Shown here: one piece after another, positions 10,001-19,314 of the stretch
Layout of the letters: every line of letters begins with the position of its first letter
How positions within the stretch are numbered: position 1 is the stretch's first letter
Source: Egbenema bharatensis
GTDB lineage: Bacteria > Cyanobacteriota > Cyanobacteriia > Elainellales > Elainellaceae
Length of the DNA stretch: 64,000 bases
Assembly (NCBI RefSeq): GCF_048077055.1
Contig: NZ_CP182236.1
Coordinates: 3,038,001 to 3,102,000, forward strand
Direction of reading: 5' to 3'
Translations under genes and position numbers: made by a program
Notes under the pieces: generated by a model
Told to the model about the DNA's origin: nothing
Seen by the model: the letters and a program-made list of their open reading frames with translations, nothing else
Database searches by the model: none

Positions 10001-10648
10001 ATGGAACTGACACTCGACTGTAAGAAACGCCCAGATGGAAGTAAGCCTAATGCGCTGCGCCGTGATGGACTGATGCCTGCGGTGCTGTATGGACATGATG
10101 GAACTGAATCCATTTCGCTGGTGATCGATGCCAAAACGGCTGAGGTATTGGTTAGAAAGGCATCGGTGAACAATACACTGATTCAGCTCAACATCAGCGA
10201 TATCCCCTGGAAAGGGAAAGCTCTGATTCGGGAAGTGCAAACCCATCCCTGGCGAGGTGATTTGTACCACCTCAGCTTTTTCTCCGTTGCAGCCCAGGAT
10301 TCGCTGCAAGTTACAGTTCCCTTCCACTTTGTCGGAACGGCCGTTGGGGTCAAACCAGAGGGTGGGGCATTAGATACAGTGCTGACAGAACTGGAAGTAT
10401 CCTGCGCGCCTGATAATATTCCTGAGTCGATCGAAATTGATGTCACGAACCTGCACATTGGAGATGCTCTGCACGTCCGTGAGCTGAAGCTGCCGAAGGG
10501 GGTAGAAGCGGTGGGTGAACCCGATCGCGTGATTGTTTCCATCCTGGGTCGTGGGGGTCAGGTTTCAGCTCCGGTGGAAGGAGAGGAAGAAGCGGCAGGT
10601 GAAGCGGCTGAAGCGCCTGACGAAGTTCCAGCTACTGAGCAAGAGTAA
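10001..10648 (+). CDS. rplY: 50S ribosomal protein bL25, long Ctc/TL5 form
   Basis: Binds 5S rRNA in the large subunit. Residues 1-95 are the L25 domain (MELTLDCKKRPDGSKPNALR, MPAVLYGHDG), 96-185 the Ctc/TL5 C-terminal domain (LTELEVSCAPDNIPESIEID), then an acidic Ala/Glu tail typical of the family. 215 residues matches other cyanobacterial copies. ATG 10001 is the only sensible start. Placed just after purA, in the same direction. Confidence 0.94.
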   Translation: MELTLDCKKRPDGSKPNALRRDGLMPAVLYGHDGTESISLVIDAKTAEVLVRKASVNNTLIQLNISDIPWKGKALIREVQTHPWRGDLYHLSFFSVAAQDSLQVTVPFHFVGTAVGVKPEGGALDTVLTELEVSCAPDNIPESIEIDVTNLHIGDALHVRELKLPKGVEAVGEPDRVIVSILGRGGQVSAPVEGEEEAAGEAAEAPDEVPATEQE

Positions 10649-10718
10649 ACTCACTCCGGCTCATGAGCAATGGTGCTATTTGATCGTTTGTCATGAAGCT
10701 GGGGGTTTCCCTGGCTTT

Positions 10719-10748
10719 TTTGTTGTATTCATCTTTGTTGTATTCATC
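10719..10748. repeat. 15-bp tandem duplication upstream of the kinase-like gene
   Basis: Two perfect adjacent copies of TTTGTTGTATTCATC (10719-10733 and 10734-10748), 33 bases before the start of the next gene, in its probable leader. Confidence 0.8.
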
Positions 10749-10781
10749 TTTCAGTTCCACTCGTTGAATTCTTCCCATTCC

Positions 10782-12395
10782 ATGACTGACACGACCCTTT
10801 CCCCCATGATTCAGCAGATGATGCACCCGGATTTTTACCCCCATCCGGTTCCGTCTGCCCTCGCCCAGTCCCCTGATGCAACGGCCCCAGAATATTCCGA
10901 AGATCTTAACCCACCGCCAGAAACCTCCATTCAACTGATTCAAACCCATGTTTCCTATGTGTTGCTGACGGGGGATTATGCCTATAAGGTGAAAAAACCG
11001 GTCAATTTTGGGTTTCTGGATTACTCGACGCTTGAAAAGCGGAAGTTCTACTGCGAGGAAGAGTTGCGGCTGAATCAACGGGCTGCCTCAGAGCTGTATC
11101 TGGATGTGTTGCCGATCACCCAATCGGGAACGGAAGCTTCTCCACGCTATGAGTTGAACGGATCCGGGGAAGTGGTCGATTATGTGGTTAGAATGCGGCA
11201 ATTTCCTCAGGATGCCCTGCTGACAACGCGGTTTGAACGGGGCGAATTGACGGCAGAATTGCTACAGGAACTGGCACAAGTAATTGCAGCGTTCCATGCC
11301 CAGACTCAAACCAGCGACTATATCCGCAGTTTTGGCACCGTGGAGCAGGTGCGTCAGGCCTTCGATGAAAATTTTGCGCAAACGGAGCAATACATTGGCG
11401 GGCCGCAGACTCAGCAGCAGTTTGATGAAACCCGTGATTACTGCGATCGGTTTTTTGCGACTCAGCAAGCTCTATTTGAAGAGCGGATGCGCCAGGATTG
11501 GATTCGGGAATGTCATGGCGATCTGCACCTGCGGAATATTTGCTACTGGAACGATCGGCTCTGGTTGTTTGACTGTATTGAGTTCAATGAACCATTTCGC
11601 TTTGTCGATGTAATGTATGACATTGCCTACATTGTGATGGATCTGGAGGCGCGGGAACGCCCTGACCTGAGCAGCGTATTTTTAAATGCCTACATTGAGC
11701 AAACCGGAGATTGGGAAGGGTTACAGGTATTACCGATTTACGTCAGTCGGCAAACCTACGTCCGGGCGAAGGTAACTTCCTTCCTGTTAAATGATCCAGG
11801 TGTACCAGAGAGCGAAAAACAAAAAGCATCGGGAACGGCGGCTTTATACTACCGTCTGGCGTGGGAGTATGCCCAACCTCCAGAGGGCCGGCTTTTGATG
11901 ATGAGCGGTCTGTCTGGTTCCGGAAAAACTACGGTGGCCCGTCAACTTGCCCAGCAGTTGAATGCGATTCACATTCGATCGGATGCGGTGCGGAAACATT
12001 TGGGAGGGATTCCCCTGATGCAGCGGGGTGGGAACGATCTTTATACGCCGGAAATGACTCAGAAAACCTACGATCGCCTGCTGGAGCTGGGGATCAAGCT
12101 AGCCAGCCAGGGGTATACGGTGATCCTGGATGCGAAGTACGATCGGCAAGCGTTGCGGAAGTCGGTGATTTCTAAAGCTGAATCAAACCACATTGCCCTT
12201 CAGATTGTTCATTGTGATGCGCCGATGGATGTGTTGCGCGATCGATTACAGCACCGGACGGGGGATATTGCCGATGCAACTGCGGATCTGTTAACCCAGC
12301 AGCATCTAGAACCCTTTACAGAAGCGGAACAACCCTACGTGAAGACCATTGATACGACAAGGGCGATCGAGTCCCAGCTTGGGGAAATGAGCTGA
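10782..12395 (+). CDS. Aminoglycoside-phosphotransferase-like / P-loop kinase two-domain protein
   Basis: 537 residues. The N-terminal two thirds resemble the APH/choline-kinase fold: Lys in YAYKVKKPV, catalytic loop CHGDLHLRNI and metal-binding LFDCIEFNE. The C-terminal third is an AAA-type P-loop kinase with Walker A SGLSGSGKTT and HIRSDAVRKHL, like gluconate or zeta-toxin-type kinases. This fusion is widespread in bacteria and its substrate is unknown. I start at ATG 10782 (MTDTTLSPMIQQ); the open frame upstream to 10533 overlaps rplY and runs through a tandem repeat, so it is not likely translated. Confidence 0.88.
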   Translation: MTDTTLSPMIQQMMHPDFYPHPVPSALAQSPDATAPEYSEDLNPPPETSIQLIQTHVSYVLLTGDYAYKVKKPVNFGFLDYSTLEKRKFYCEEELRLNQRAASELYLDVLPITQSGTEASPRYELNGSGEVVDYVVRMRQFPQDALLTTRFERGELTAELLQELAQVIAAFHAQTQTSDYIRSFGTVEQVRQAFDENFAQTEQYIGGPQTQQQFDETRDYCDRFFATQQALFEERMRQDWIRECHGDLHLRNICYWNDRLWLFDCIEFNEPFRFVDVMYDIAYIVMDLEARERPDLSSVFLNAYIEQTGDWEGLQVLPIYVSRQTYVRAKVTSFLLNDPGVPESEKQKASGTAALYYRLAWEYAQPPEGRLLMMSGLSGSGKTTVARQLAQQLNAIHIRSDAVRKHLGGIPLMQRGGNDLYTPEMTQKTYDRLLELGIKLASQGYTVILDAKYDRQALRKSVISKAESNHIALQIVHCDAPMDVLRDRLQHRTGDIADATADLLTQQHLEPFTEAEQPYVKTIDTTRAIESQLGEMS

Positions 12396-12549
12396 ACTGA
12401 TGCAGGTAGACTGCCTGACCACGAATTGCTCAACGGGTGAAGTCGCTACGGCTCCAAGGTGTATGTATGGTCTATGGATATGGCATGTGGCACTTGCAGG
12501 TAGATTCCTTTAGTATGGATGGCCAGGGAAAGGCAAGGAGGATGGCGCG

Positions 12550-12864
12550 ATGTACAAATTGAATTCCGAGGATGCCGTTGCGGCTGGGTTGACGGCCTGG
12601 TTGATTTTTGTAGTGGTGCTTTTTCTCCTGGGAACGCCTGCGGTACTGAGCATTTTGCTGGGTCTGTTTGCCGGTTTTGCGACCGGTCGGATCATTGCCT
12701 ACACCCGGGCTGAAAAGCTAGATGATGCACCCAAGGCGGAAGATAAACCCAACGTCATTCAGCCTGTGCAGCGATTTGTTGGTCGAATTCCAGTGTTTAC
12801 GAAATTGCGACCCGATCGAGCATCGGTGTTTCGAGGTAAGCCACCTAAGCGGATTGGACGATGA
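12550..12864 (+). CDS. Small conserved two-TM membrane protein
   Basis: 104 residues; start ATG 12550 behind GGCAAGGAGG at 12530-12541. Two membrane helices back to back (about 12-30 and 33-53, LTAWLIFVVVLFLLGTPAVL and ILLGLFAGFATGRIIAY) and a basic cytosolic tail of about 50 residues. I recognise the shape but no named family. It precedes miaE by 48 bases in the same direction, so the two may be co-transcribed. Confidence 0.7.
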   Translation: MYKLNSEDAVAAGLTAWLIFVVVLFLLGTPAVLSILLGLFAGFATGRIIAYTRAEKLDDAPKAEDKPNVIQPVQRFVGRIPVFTKLRPDRASVFRGKPPKRIGR

Positions 12865-12912
12865 ATGGAGGAATAAGGGTTCCGTTGATTCCGCCCTGAT
12901 TGAAAAACTGCG

Positions 12913-13509
12913 ATGCAAACTATCCAACAACCCATTAAATTTCTGCAACAGCCCACATCGTCTGCGTGGGTGGAGCAGACTATTGCTCACTTGGACACCA
13001 TTTTGCTGGATCATTCCCACTGCGAACGCAAAGCGGCTGGGGTGGCCCTGAACCTGATTTGTCGCTATCCCTCCAGTGCCAAGTTGGTCAGAACCTTAAC
13101 TGCGATCGCCCAGGAAGAACTGGAGCATTTTGAACAGGTGAACCAATGGCTCGATCGTCGAGGAATTGCCCTGGCTCCCCTGGCTCCACCCCCCTATGGT
13201 GCTGGCCTCAAGGCTCAAGTTCGGCGCAACGAACCCGATCGCCTCCTGGATTCATTGTTGGTTTCCGGCTTAATTGAAGCCCGCAGCCACGAACGGTTGG
13301 GGTTACTGGCAGCCCACTGTCCTGAACCGGAATTGGCTCGGTTCTATCGTGGTTTGATGGCATCGGAAGCGAGACACTATGGCGTGTATTGGACGCTGGC
13401 CACCACCTACTTCGATCGAACGGTTGTAAACCATCGTTTAGAAGAATTAGCAAATGTAGAAAGTGAATTGCTTTCAACCCTCCATCCTGAACCGAGAATT
13501 CATAGTTAA
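12913..13509 (+). CDS. miaE: tRNA-(ms2io6A37) hydroxylase MiaE
   Basis: Non-haem di-iron monooxygenase that hydroxylates the isopentenyl group of ms2i6A at position 37 of tRNAs reading UNN codons. The ferritin-like four-helix core carries the expected metal ligands: Glu in HSHCERKAAG, EELEHFEQVN, then Glu in LIEARSHERL and ASEARHYGVYW. 198 residues is normal. Start ATG 12913. Confidence 0.93.
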   Translation: MQTIQQPIKFLQQPTSSAWVEQTIAHLDTILLDHSHCERKAAGVALNLICRYPSSAKLVRTLTAIAQEELEHFEQVNQWLDRRGIALAPLAPPPYGAGLKAQVRRNEPDRLLDSLLVSGLIEARSHERLGLLAAHCPEPELARFYRGLMASEARHYGVYWTLATTYFDRTVVNHRLEELANVESELLSTLHPEPRIHS

Positions 13510-13720
13510 CTGGTAGACCCCGGCAACAATACACCGACCTTTCGTACAAAACTAAATATGGGTGGAAGAACGCGAATTTGAGTGAGATTTTCAGCTATCT
13601 CAAGTAACTTCAAAAATTCTCGTTTTTTGCCCTATTCTTTGAGTTAGATGTAAACTTTTACATTTAGCTGGTGAACTTTCCATTTTTTCTGCATCATAAT
13701 CTCCTTTCCGCTTGACCCTG

Positions 13721-14218
13721 ATGAAAACGTACTACCGCGATTTTTTAATTCGCAACTGGCAACCTGCCGATCGCCAAGCTGCTGCTGATTTAATTGCTTC
13801 TGTTTTAGCTGAATACAACCTGTGTTGTGAGCCAGAAGGAGCGGATCAAGATGTGTTTTATGTAGAAGATTCGTACTGGGCGGTAGGGGGTGAGTTTTGG
13901 GTGATTGAGCAAGAAGCTCGGATGGTAGGGACTGCGGGATACTATCCTGTCCTGCGTGGTCGGAATGCGGTGGAGATTCGTAAAATGTACTTGCTTCCTG
14001 AAGTCCGGGGGCAGGGGTTGGGACGCTTTCTGTTACAAACTCTGGAGGAACGAATTGCCAGTAAGGGGTTTGAGCAGATCTGGGTGGAAACGGCAAGTGT
14101 GCTTCAGGAAGCGGTGCAACTGTATGAGCGGAATGGTTATCAACTCAGTACGGGCGTAGAAACAACCCGGTGCGATCGGATTTATTTAAAGGTTTTGAGC
14201 GGGAGCAAGGATGAATGA
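13721..14218 (+). CDS. GNAT family N-acetyltransferase
   Basis: About 165 residues with the GNAT acetyl-CoA loop (MYLLPEVRGQGLGRFLLQTL, R/QxxGxG/A motif) near residue 90-108 and the following beta-strand/helix IWVETASVLQEAVQLYERNGY. Substrate is not predictable. I use ATG 13721 (MKTYYRDFLIRNW) rather than a TTG three codons upstream; neither has a clear ribosome binding site. Confidence 0.87.
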   Translation: MKTYYRDFLIRNWQPADRQAAADLIASVLAEYNLCCEPEGADQDVFYVEDSYWAVGGEFWVIEQEARMVGTAGYYPVLRGRNAVEIRKMYLLPEVRGQGLGRFLLQTLEERIASKGFEQIWVETASVLQEAVQLYERNGYQLSTGVETTRCDRIYLKVLSGSKDE

Positions 14219-14226
14219 CAGGAATC

Positions 14227-14430
14227 TCATTTGACCCAAACGTGCCACGTCAGGATGCTCATGACCTCTCCAGGTTTTCCGGTGGGCATAAGACGACTCC
14301 AGTTTCCGGCTTCAGCAAAACCCAGGTTATGCAACTGGTGGATTAAGGCTCTTACCCCCTGGGGAGATCCGATCGCCAATATTCGCACGGCTTCCCGTCC
14401 GGCTTCAGGTTGAGGAACACGATCTGGCAT
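14227..14430 (-). CDS. Small conserved cyanobacterial protein, unknown function
   Basis: About 67 residues from ATG 14430 (MPDRVPQPEAGREAVRIL). The pattern RILAIGSPQGVRALIHQLHNLGF...W..LMPTGKPGEVMSIL is one I have seen in many short cyanobacterial proteins, with PGEVMSIL near the end as the most constant part. Function is unknown to me. It converges on the GNAT gene (8 bases apart). Confidence 0.65.
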   Translation of the reverse strand: MPDRVPQPEAGREAVRILAIGSPQGVRALIHQLHNLGFAEAGNWSRLMPTGKPGEVMSILTWHVWVK

Positions 14431-14536
14431 GGACAAATCGATCGCAACACGAATGGCGGGTGCGTTTAAGGAAATGAATCCTGAAGCGGCTGCGGCGTTT
14501 ATTCAGACCTATTTGGGAGATTTGCTGCGCGAGTGA
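14429..14536 (+). pseudogene. Short open frame, possible C-terminal remnant of a lost gene
   Basis: ATG 14429 to TGA 14536 encodes 35 residues (MDKSIATRMAGAFKEMNPEA..., ending YLGDLLRE) that look like a helical C-terminus rather than random sequence. A stop lies 5 codons upstream in frame. It overlaps the start of the minus-strand gene by 2 bases. It may be a remnant or a micro-ORF; evidence is weak. Confidence 0.25.
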
Positions 14537-14651
14537 GGACTAGGATGAGGGCTTTCAGGGATTTGACTCTGCGATCGCTGGGGGAATCAATAACGGATAA
14601 GCTGAGGAATGCAGAACCACCCTCTATCTCGCTGACCCCGATACTCTCTCT

Positions 14652-15611
14652 ATGCCGATTCCCCCTCACTCCTCAACCCGCCGATCGCCTGCTCGCTCTA
14701 ACCGCAATCCATCTGCTCGTTTGGTGAACCTGAAGGGTGGATTTAACGTTGTGCAACTTGGCTCGATCCACTCCCGCTGGAACGATCTTTATCATTTGTT
14801 GCTAACGCTGCCCTGGCTACAATTTCTAGGGTTACTCATTCTGACTTATATCGGATTAAATGGACTGTTTGCCCTGGCATTTTTAGCAGGTGGCCCGAAC
14901 AGCATCGCCAACGCGCAAGCCGGTTCCTTCAAGGATGCCTTTTTCTTTAGCGTGCAAACAATGGCTTCGATCGGCTACGGAGCAATGTATCCCCAGACCA
15001 CCTATGCCAACATCATCGTTACCCTGGAAGCAATCGTCGGGGTATTGTGGTTAGCGATGGCAACTGGGTTAATGTTTGCCCGGTTTTCTCGCCCTACTGC
15101 CAGAGTTCTATTTAGTCAAGTTGCCGTCATTGCACCCCGTAATGGGATTCCGACCTTGATGTTGCGGGCCGCAAACCAGCGAGGCAACCAAATTTTGGAA
15201 GCACAGCTTCGGCTGAGCCTGGTTCGTAACATAATGACGGAAGAAGGTGAATTTATGCGGCGATTTTTCGATCTGGAGTTAGAACGATCGCAAACCCCCA
15301 TTTTTGCCCTGACCTGGCTAGCCATGCACACCATCAACGATCGCAGCCCACTTTACGGCATCACCCTGGAAGCGTTTGCTGAAATGGAAGCGGAAATTAT
15401 CGTCACGCTGATTGGTATTGATGAAACCTTCTCTCAATCGATTCATGCCCGACATTCCTACGTGCCATCAGAAATTCTTTGGAATGCTCGTTTTGCAGAT
15501 ATCCTAACGAGAACCCCCGACGGACGACGGGCGGTAGATTACCAGCATTTCCATAAAGCCATTCCTATCTCGCCATCCCACCAGCCACCCAATCCCTCTA
15601 TTAACGTCTAA
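14652..15611 (+). CDS. Inward-rectifier-type potassium channel (KirBac family)
   Basis: 319 residues. TM1 about 57-80, pore helix and selectivity filter TMASIGYG at 103-110, TM2 about 121-143, then the immunoglobulin-like cytosolic domain of Kir channels (RNGIPTLMLRAANQRGNQI, LTWLAMHTINDRSPLYGI). Tetrameric K+ channel of the plasma membrane, gated by lipid and cytosolic ligands in characterised homologues. Start ATG 14652 gives a basic N-terminal tail of about 30 residues; a later start is possible but none is better supported. Confidence 0.92.
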   Translation: MPIPPHSSTRRSPARSNRNPSARLVNLKGGFNVVQLGSIHSRWNDLYHLLLTLPWLQFLGLLILTYIGLNGLFALAFLAGGPNSIANAQAGSFKDAFFFSVQTMASIGYGAMYPQTTYANIIVTLEAIVGVLWLAMATGLMFARFSRPTARVLFSQVAVIAPRNGIPTLMLRAANQRGNQILEAQLRLSLVRNIMTEEGEFMRRFFDLELERSQTPIFALTWLAMHTINDRSPLYGITLEAFAEMEAEIIVTLIGIDETFSQSIHARHSYVPSEILWNARFADILTRTPDGRRAVDYQHFHKAIPISPSHQPPNPSINV

Positions 15612-15875
15612 AACTAACGTTTGAACCCTCGATCGAACGAACCATTCTCCGCTTACTCCATAGAACTTTCGTGGAGAACTTACGCCATGCTGCGATCGCC
15701 CATATCGCCCATTTTTGCCTGCGAAACCTGAGAACGCTGAAGCGACTATCAAGTTATCCATCACTTTATTACGAAATTTGTAACTCTTATGTCATCTTAT
15801 GTGGAGCCATTTCTGCTAAATGATCTAATCAGGTAAACTAGAAAAGTCTTAAAAAAAGATTAAGCGGAGGATGCC

Positions 15876-16097
15876 ATGAGTCCGATAATGCTAAGGCAGT
15901 TTTGGTCGCTGGTTGAGTCAGCACACTCACATATTCCCCTAACTCTGGATGATCAAGGGCTGGAGCAATGGTTACTGCGGCAGGTTCGGTCCGAGCGTAG
16001 CCTGAACCGCGATGAGACAAACGTTCTATCTGCCTATATCCAAACGCGGCTGCCCCTGATTCGTGACCTCGCAGAGGAGCATCAGCCTTCTTGTTAA
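15876..16097 (+). CDS. Small conserved protein, unknown function
   Basis: 73 residues; ATG 15876 behind AGCGGAGGATGCC, a good ribosome binding site. Soluble, helical (LRQFWSLVESAHSHIPLTLD, DETNVLSAYIQTRLPLIRDL). The look is that of a short cyanobacterial conserved protein; I cannot name it. Stands alone between the K+ channel and the amino-acid transporter operon. Confidence 0.65.
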   Translation: MSPIMLRQFWSLVESAHSHIPLTLDDQGLEQWLLRQVRSERSLNRDETNVLSAYIQTRLPLIRDLAEEHQPSC

Positions 16098-16848
16098 ACC
16101 TCCGATCGATTGCTGGACGCGGTAAAAAGCTTCAACAGTTTTTCCTGGGCTTGTCTGGCATTGTGAGGACTAAGTATTTGCTCTGATTTCGTTTCTGATT
16201 GACTCAACCGATCTGAAGCAGGCAAGATGCATCCTTTTGGTTAGATGCATTGTTCAGCACATTGTCTGCTCCATCGCCTTCCCTCATCTTCATAATGGTG
16301 TTATCGCCAACCCGTCAACGAGTCGCTTCATTCGTTGACTTCATTTAATTTAGGGCATTTAATTTAGGGCATTGGCTGGGTGGGATGGGGATGGGTGGGA
16401 TTGGAATGGGTGATAATATCCCCCGATGCCAATCTTGGTCTAGGGTTCTCACTGCCTCGTTGTCATCCACCAAACGAGGGATTCATTAAAGAAGTTGTAA
16501 ATTTTGATACAAAAAGAAAGCAGGAAGCGCGAGAAGGTTAAGGGAGCAGAAAGAAGGGCGTTGATAGGGGTACGGGCAACTATCTGAAGATATCTTTCAT
16601 CTTTATGGAAATATCTAGTTCTAGTTTTTCTAGTTCAGTGACTTCTAATGGCGTGCCCTCCCTACTGGATAACTGTGCCCAATCGTTTACCTGTATTACT
16701 GTGAGTCGATCGATTTTGTGGCAGGCGGTGCGACTCCGATGTGTACGCCTGCTTCGTTCGGAGTCTTATGCCCTGGATTGGGTAATGACATTAGATGACA
16801 TTAGATGACATTAATTTCTTTTAATCGTAAGGAGTGAGTGCAATTACT
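16098..16848. other. Long intergenic region upstream of the amino-acid transporter, with short repeats
   Basis: No convincing gene in about 750 bases. Seen: two copies of CATTTAATTTAGGG at 16342-16369 followed by a G-rich stretch (GGGTGGGATGGGGATGGGTG) to about 16412; a GTA-N8-TAC match at 16497-16510 without a matching -10 box; and three copies of TTAGATGACA-type sequence at 16784-16813 just before the ribosome binding site (AAGGAG, 16829-16834) of the binding-protein gene. The promoter of the transporter operon must lie here. Confidence 0.6.
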
Positions 16849-17922
16849 ATGCGAAAGTGGCGTTTTCTGCTGGCAGCATCGCTTTCTGTAGCAGCTTTGA
16901 CCGCTTGTTCTCCCGCTCCAAGCGGATCTGCTGATGGCTCAGGCGGAACTACTGGCGGCAGTGGAGCGAGCCGCCTGGATACCATAATTTCTCGCGGAAC
17001 CTTAATTTGCGGGGTTGAAGGAAGTATCCCCGGTTTCAGTTTTGTAGACTCCACGGGAGAATATTCTGGTTTGGATGTCGATGTGTGTCGGGCTGTAGCA
17101 GCAGCCGTGCTCGGTGATCCAGATCAGGTGGAATATCGTAACCTGGACTCAACTGAGCGATTTACGGCCGTCGTTGGCGGCGAGGTGGATATGCTCTCGC
17201 GGAATACCACCTGGACGGCCAGCCGGGATGCTGCGGGTGGTAATGGCCTGGAGTTTGCGCCAACCACTTTCTTTGATGGTCAGGGTATGATGGTGCGGGC
17301 CGATAGCGGCATCACCGACCTGAGCGGATTTGAAGGTCAATCCATCTGCGTGGAAACGGGAACGACAACTGAACTGAACCTGGCAGACCGGATGCGGGAA
17401 CTGGGGGTGCAGTATGACGAAGTCAAGTTCCAGGACTCCGATGCCACCTATGCTGCCTACGCTGAAGGTCGGTGCGAAGGGGTGACTTCCGATCGCTCCC
17501 AATTGGCGGCTCGTCGAACCACGTTGCCGGATCCTGATGCCCACATTTTGCTGGATGTTGTGATGTCGAAGGAACCTCTGGGGCCTGTGACTATCAACAA
17601 CGACTCTCAGTGGTACGACGTGGTGAAGTGGGTGACCTTTGGCTTGATTCAGGCTGAAGAGTTTGAAATTACGCAGGCAAATGTTCAGCAGCAATTGAAC
17701 AGCGACAACCCAGAAATTCAGCGGTTCCTGGGAGCTGAAGGGGATCTGGGAACTCAGTTGGGTCTGTCGAATGATTTCATGGTCAGCGTAATCGAAGCCG
17801 TCGGTAACTATGGCGAAATCTTCGATCGTAATGTCGGTGAAGGGTCTGAGCTGGGACTGGAACGCGGGCAGAATGAACTCTGGACTCAGGGTGGTTTGAT
17901 GTATTCCCCACCGTTCCGTTAG
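16849..17922 (+). CDS. Amino-acid ABC transporter solute-binding lipoprotein (AapJ/NatF-like)
   Basis: Family 3 periplasmic binding protein for polar or general amino acids. Lipoprotein signal with lipobox LTAC, Cys20; then RLDTIISRGTLICGVEGSIPGFS and GLDVDVCRAVAAAVLGD, typical of AapJ-type proteins. I start at ATG 16849 (MRKWRFLLAAS); a GTG at 16834 overlaps the AAGGAG ribosome binding site and so is unlikely. First gene of a four-gene set binding protein-permease-permease-ATPase, the layout of the cyanobacterial N-II (NatFGH-BgtA) and rhizobial AapJQMP systems. Confidence 0.93.
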   Translation: MRKWRFLLAASLSVAALTACSPAPSGSADGSGGTTGGSGASRLDTIISRGTLICGVEGSIPGFSFVDSTGEYSGLDVDVCRAVAAAVLGDPDQVEYRNLDSTERFTAVVGGEVDMLSRNTTWTASRDAAGGNGLEFAPTTFFDGQGMMVRADSGITDLSGFEGQSICVETGTTTELNLADRMRELGVQYDEVKFQDSDATYAAYAEGRCEGVTSDRSQLAARRTTLPDPDAHILLDVVMSKEPLGPVTINNDSQWYDVVKWVTFGLIQAEEFEITQANVQQQLNSDNPEIQRFLGAEGDLGTQLGLSNDFMVSVIEAVGNYGEIFDRNVGEGSELGLERGQNELWTQGGLMYSPPFR

Positions 17923-17977
17923 TTCACTGGCTGGATTAACTTCTAGATCAACTCACCGGATGATCTGAATCAAACCT

Positions 17978-18013
17978 TGCTGTAGGGGCAACTGGTTCAA
18001 CGCTCCTACAGCA
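17978..18013 (+). terminator. Intercistronic stem-loop after the binding-protein gene
   Basis: Perfect 9-bp stem TGCTGTAGG (17978-17986) and CCTACAGCA (18005-18013) with an 18-base loop, 56 bases after the binding-protein stop and 59 before the permease. No T-tract follows. Such hairpins in ABC operons commonly protect the upstream mRNA so that binding protein is made in excess; that role is inference. Confidence 0.65.
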
Positions 18014-18071
18014 TTCCAAGTGAAATTAAAATGGCTGGAATGGCTGGAATTCCCCAAGAAGTTATAAATTT

Positions 18072-19253
18072 ATGACTCAGTCTAGCGGTCACGAGAAAAT
18101 TCCCTTTTGGCGCGACGATCGATTTTGGCGCGTGGCCATCCAAGCTCTGGCGGTTGTTATCGTGATCACCGTGATTACCGCTATGATCGGCAACCTGAAT
18201 CAGAGCCTACGACAGCAAGGCCGACAGTTTAACTTCTCCTTTTTGTTCAACGTCGCAGGGTTCAACATCGGCGAAAGCATCATTCCCTACACGCCAAGCG
18301 ATCGCTATTATTGGGCGTTCGTCGTTGGGTTGGTGAATACGCTGCGGCTGATTCTGGTCGGGTTTGTCTTTACGACCGTGCTGGGCGTGATTGCTGGAAT
18401 TGCGAGCTTCTCAGAGAACTGGCTGGTTAGAAAGCTGAGTCAGACTTACGTGGAACTGGTGCGAAATGTGCCGCTGCTGCTGCAACTTTTTATCTGGTAC
18501 TTCGGGGTATACTTTACCCTTTCGGCTCCTCAGCAGGGGGGCAACCTGCCGAATTCCTTGCTGGGGCTAGCCTATATCAGTCGTAGGGGCATTGTGATTC
18601 CCTGGCCATCCAACACACCGATCGCTTTGATCTCCCTGGTACTACTGATTGCAGCGATCGGGGTAGCCCTTGTGGTGTGGAGATGGCGAATCAAGGTGAT
18701 GGAGGAACAGGGGGCTTCTGGACAACCGCAACTGATCGCGCTGGGAATTTTGGGAGTGGCGGGATTACTGCTGCTGACGATCGGTTTGGGTTGGCAAGTG
18801 CCTCAGTTGAATGAAGCGGGACGGGTGGAGGGCGGTATTAGTCTCTCGCTGGAATACATTGCTGTATTATCGGCTCTGGTGTTCTATACCGGTGCCTTCA
18901 TTGCTGAAATTGTCCGGGCTGGAATTCAGGCGGTTTCTAAAGGGCAATGGGAAGCGGCAAAAGCATTGGGATTAAAGTCGGGTCTGGTGATGCAGCTTGT
19001 CGTATTTCCCCAGGCCCTGCGCGTGATTATTCCTGCCCTCAACAGCCAATACATGAACCTGGCGAAGAACTCCAGTTTGGCTCTGGCGATCGGCTATCCC
19101 GATATTTTTTCTTCTGCAACGACGGCTCTCAATCAGTCGGGGCGAGCCGTTGAGGTGATGACCCTGGTGGCAGTCACGTATCTGGTGATTAACCTGATCA
19201 TTTCTGTTGTGATGAATACCCTCAACCGTACTGTTCAAATTAAAGAACGCTAG
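18072..19253 (+). CDS. Amino-acid ABC transporter permease (AapQ/NatG-like)
   Basis: 393 residues, about eight membrane segments, with the inner-membrane permease (EAA-type) signature EIVRAGIQAVSKGQWEAAKA near residue 278-297 and the family's QLVVFPQALRVIIPALNSQY just after. The long form with an insertion between TM segments is typical of AapQ/NatG rather than the short HisQ type. Start ATG 18072 (MTQSSGHEKIPFW). Forms the membrane pore together with the next gene product. Confidence 0.92.
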   Translation: MTQSSGHEKIPFWRDDRFWRVAIQALAVVIVITVITAMIGNLNQSLRQQGRQFNFSFLFNVAGFNIGESIIPYTPSDRYYWAFVVGLVNTLRLILVGFVFTTVLGVIAGIASFSENWLVRKLSQTYVELVRNVPLLLQLFIWYFGVYFTLSAPQQGGNLPNSLLGLAYISRRGIVIPWPSNTPIALISLVLLIAAIGVALVVWRWRIKVMEEQGASGQPQLIALGILGVAGLLLLTIGLGWQVPQLNEAGRVEGGISLSLEYIAVLSALVFYTGAFIAEIVRAGIQAVSKGQWEAAKALGLKSGLVMQLVVFPQALRVIIPALNSQYMNLAKNSSLALAIGYPDIFSSATTALNQSGRAVEVMTLVAVTYLVINLIISVVMNTLNRTVQIKER

Positions 19254-19314
19254 TTTCCCATTCTGCCTGTTCTACCGATCTGTTTTATTGCATGAATTTG
19301 CGCCTAATGTTTGT

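Noticed and set aside
10533..10781. Upstream extension of the kinase-like gene
   Set aside because: Overlaps rplY and reads through a 15-bp tandem repeat; ATG 10782 gives the family N-terminus.
16497..16510. GTA-N8-TAC NtcA-like site upstream of the amino-acid transporter
   Set aside because: No TA-N3-T box at 22 or 23 bases on either strand and over 330 bases from the gene; about 16 such matches are expected by chance in 64 kb.
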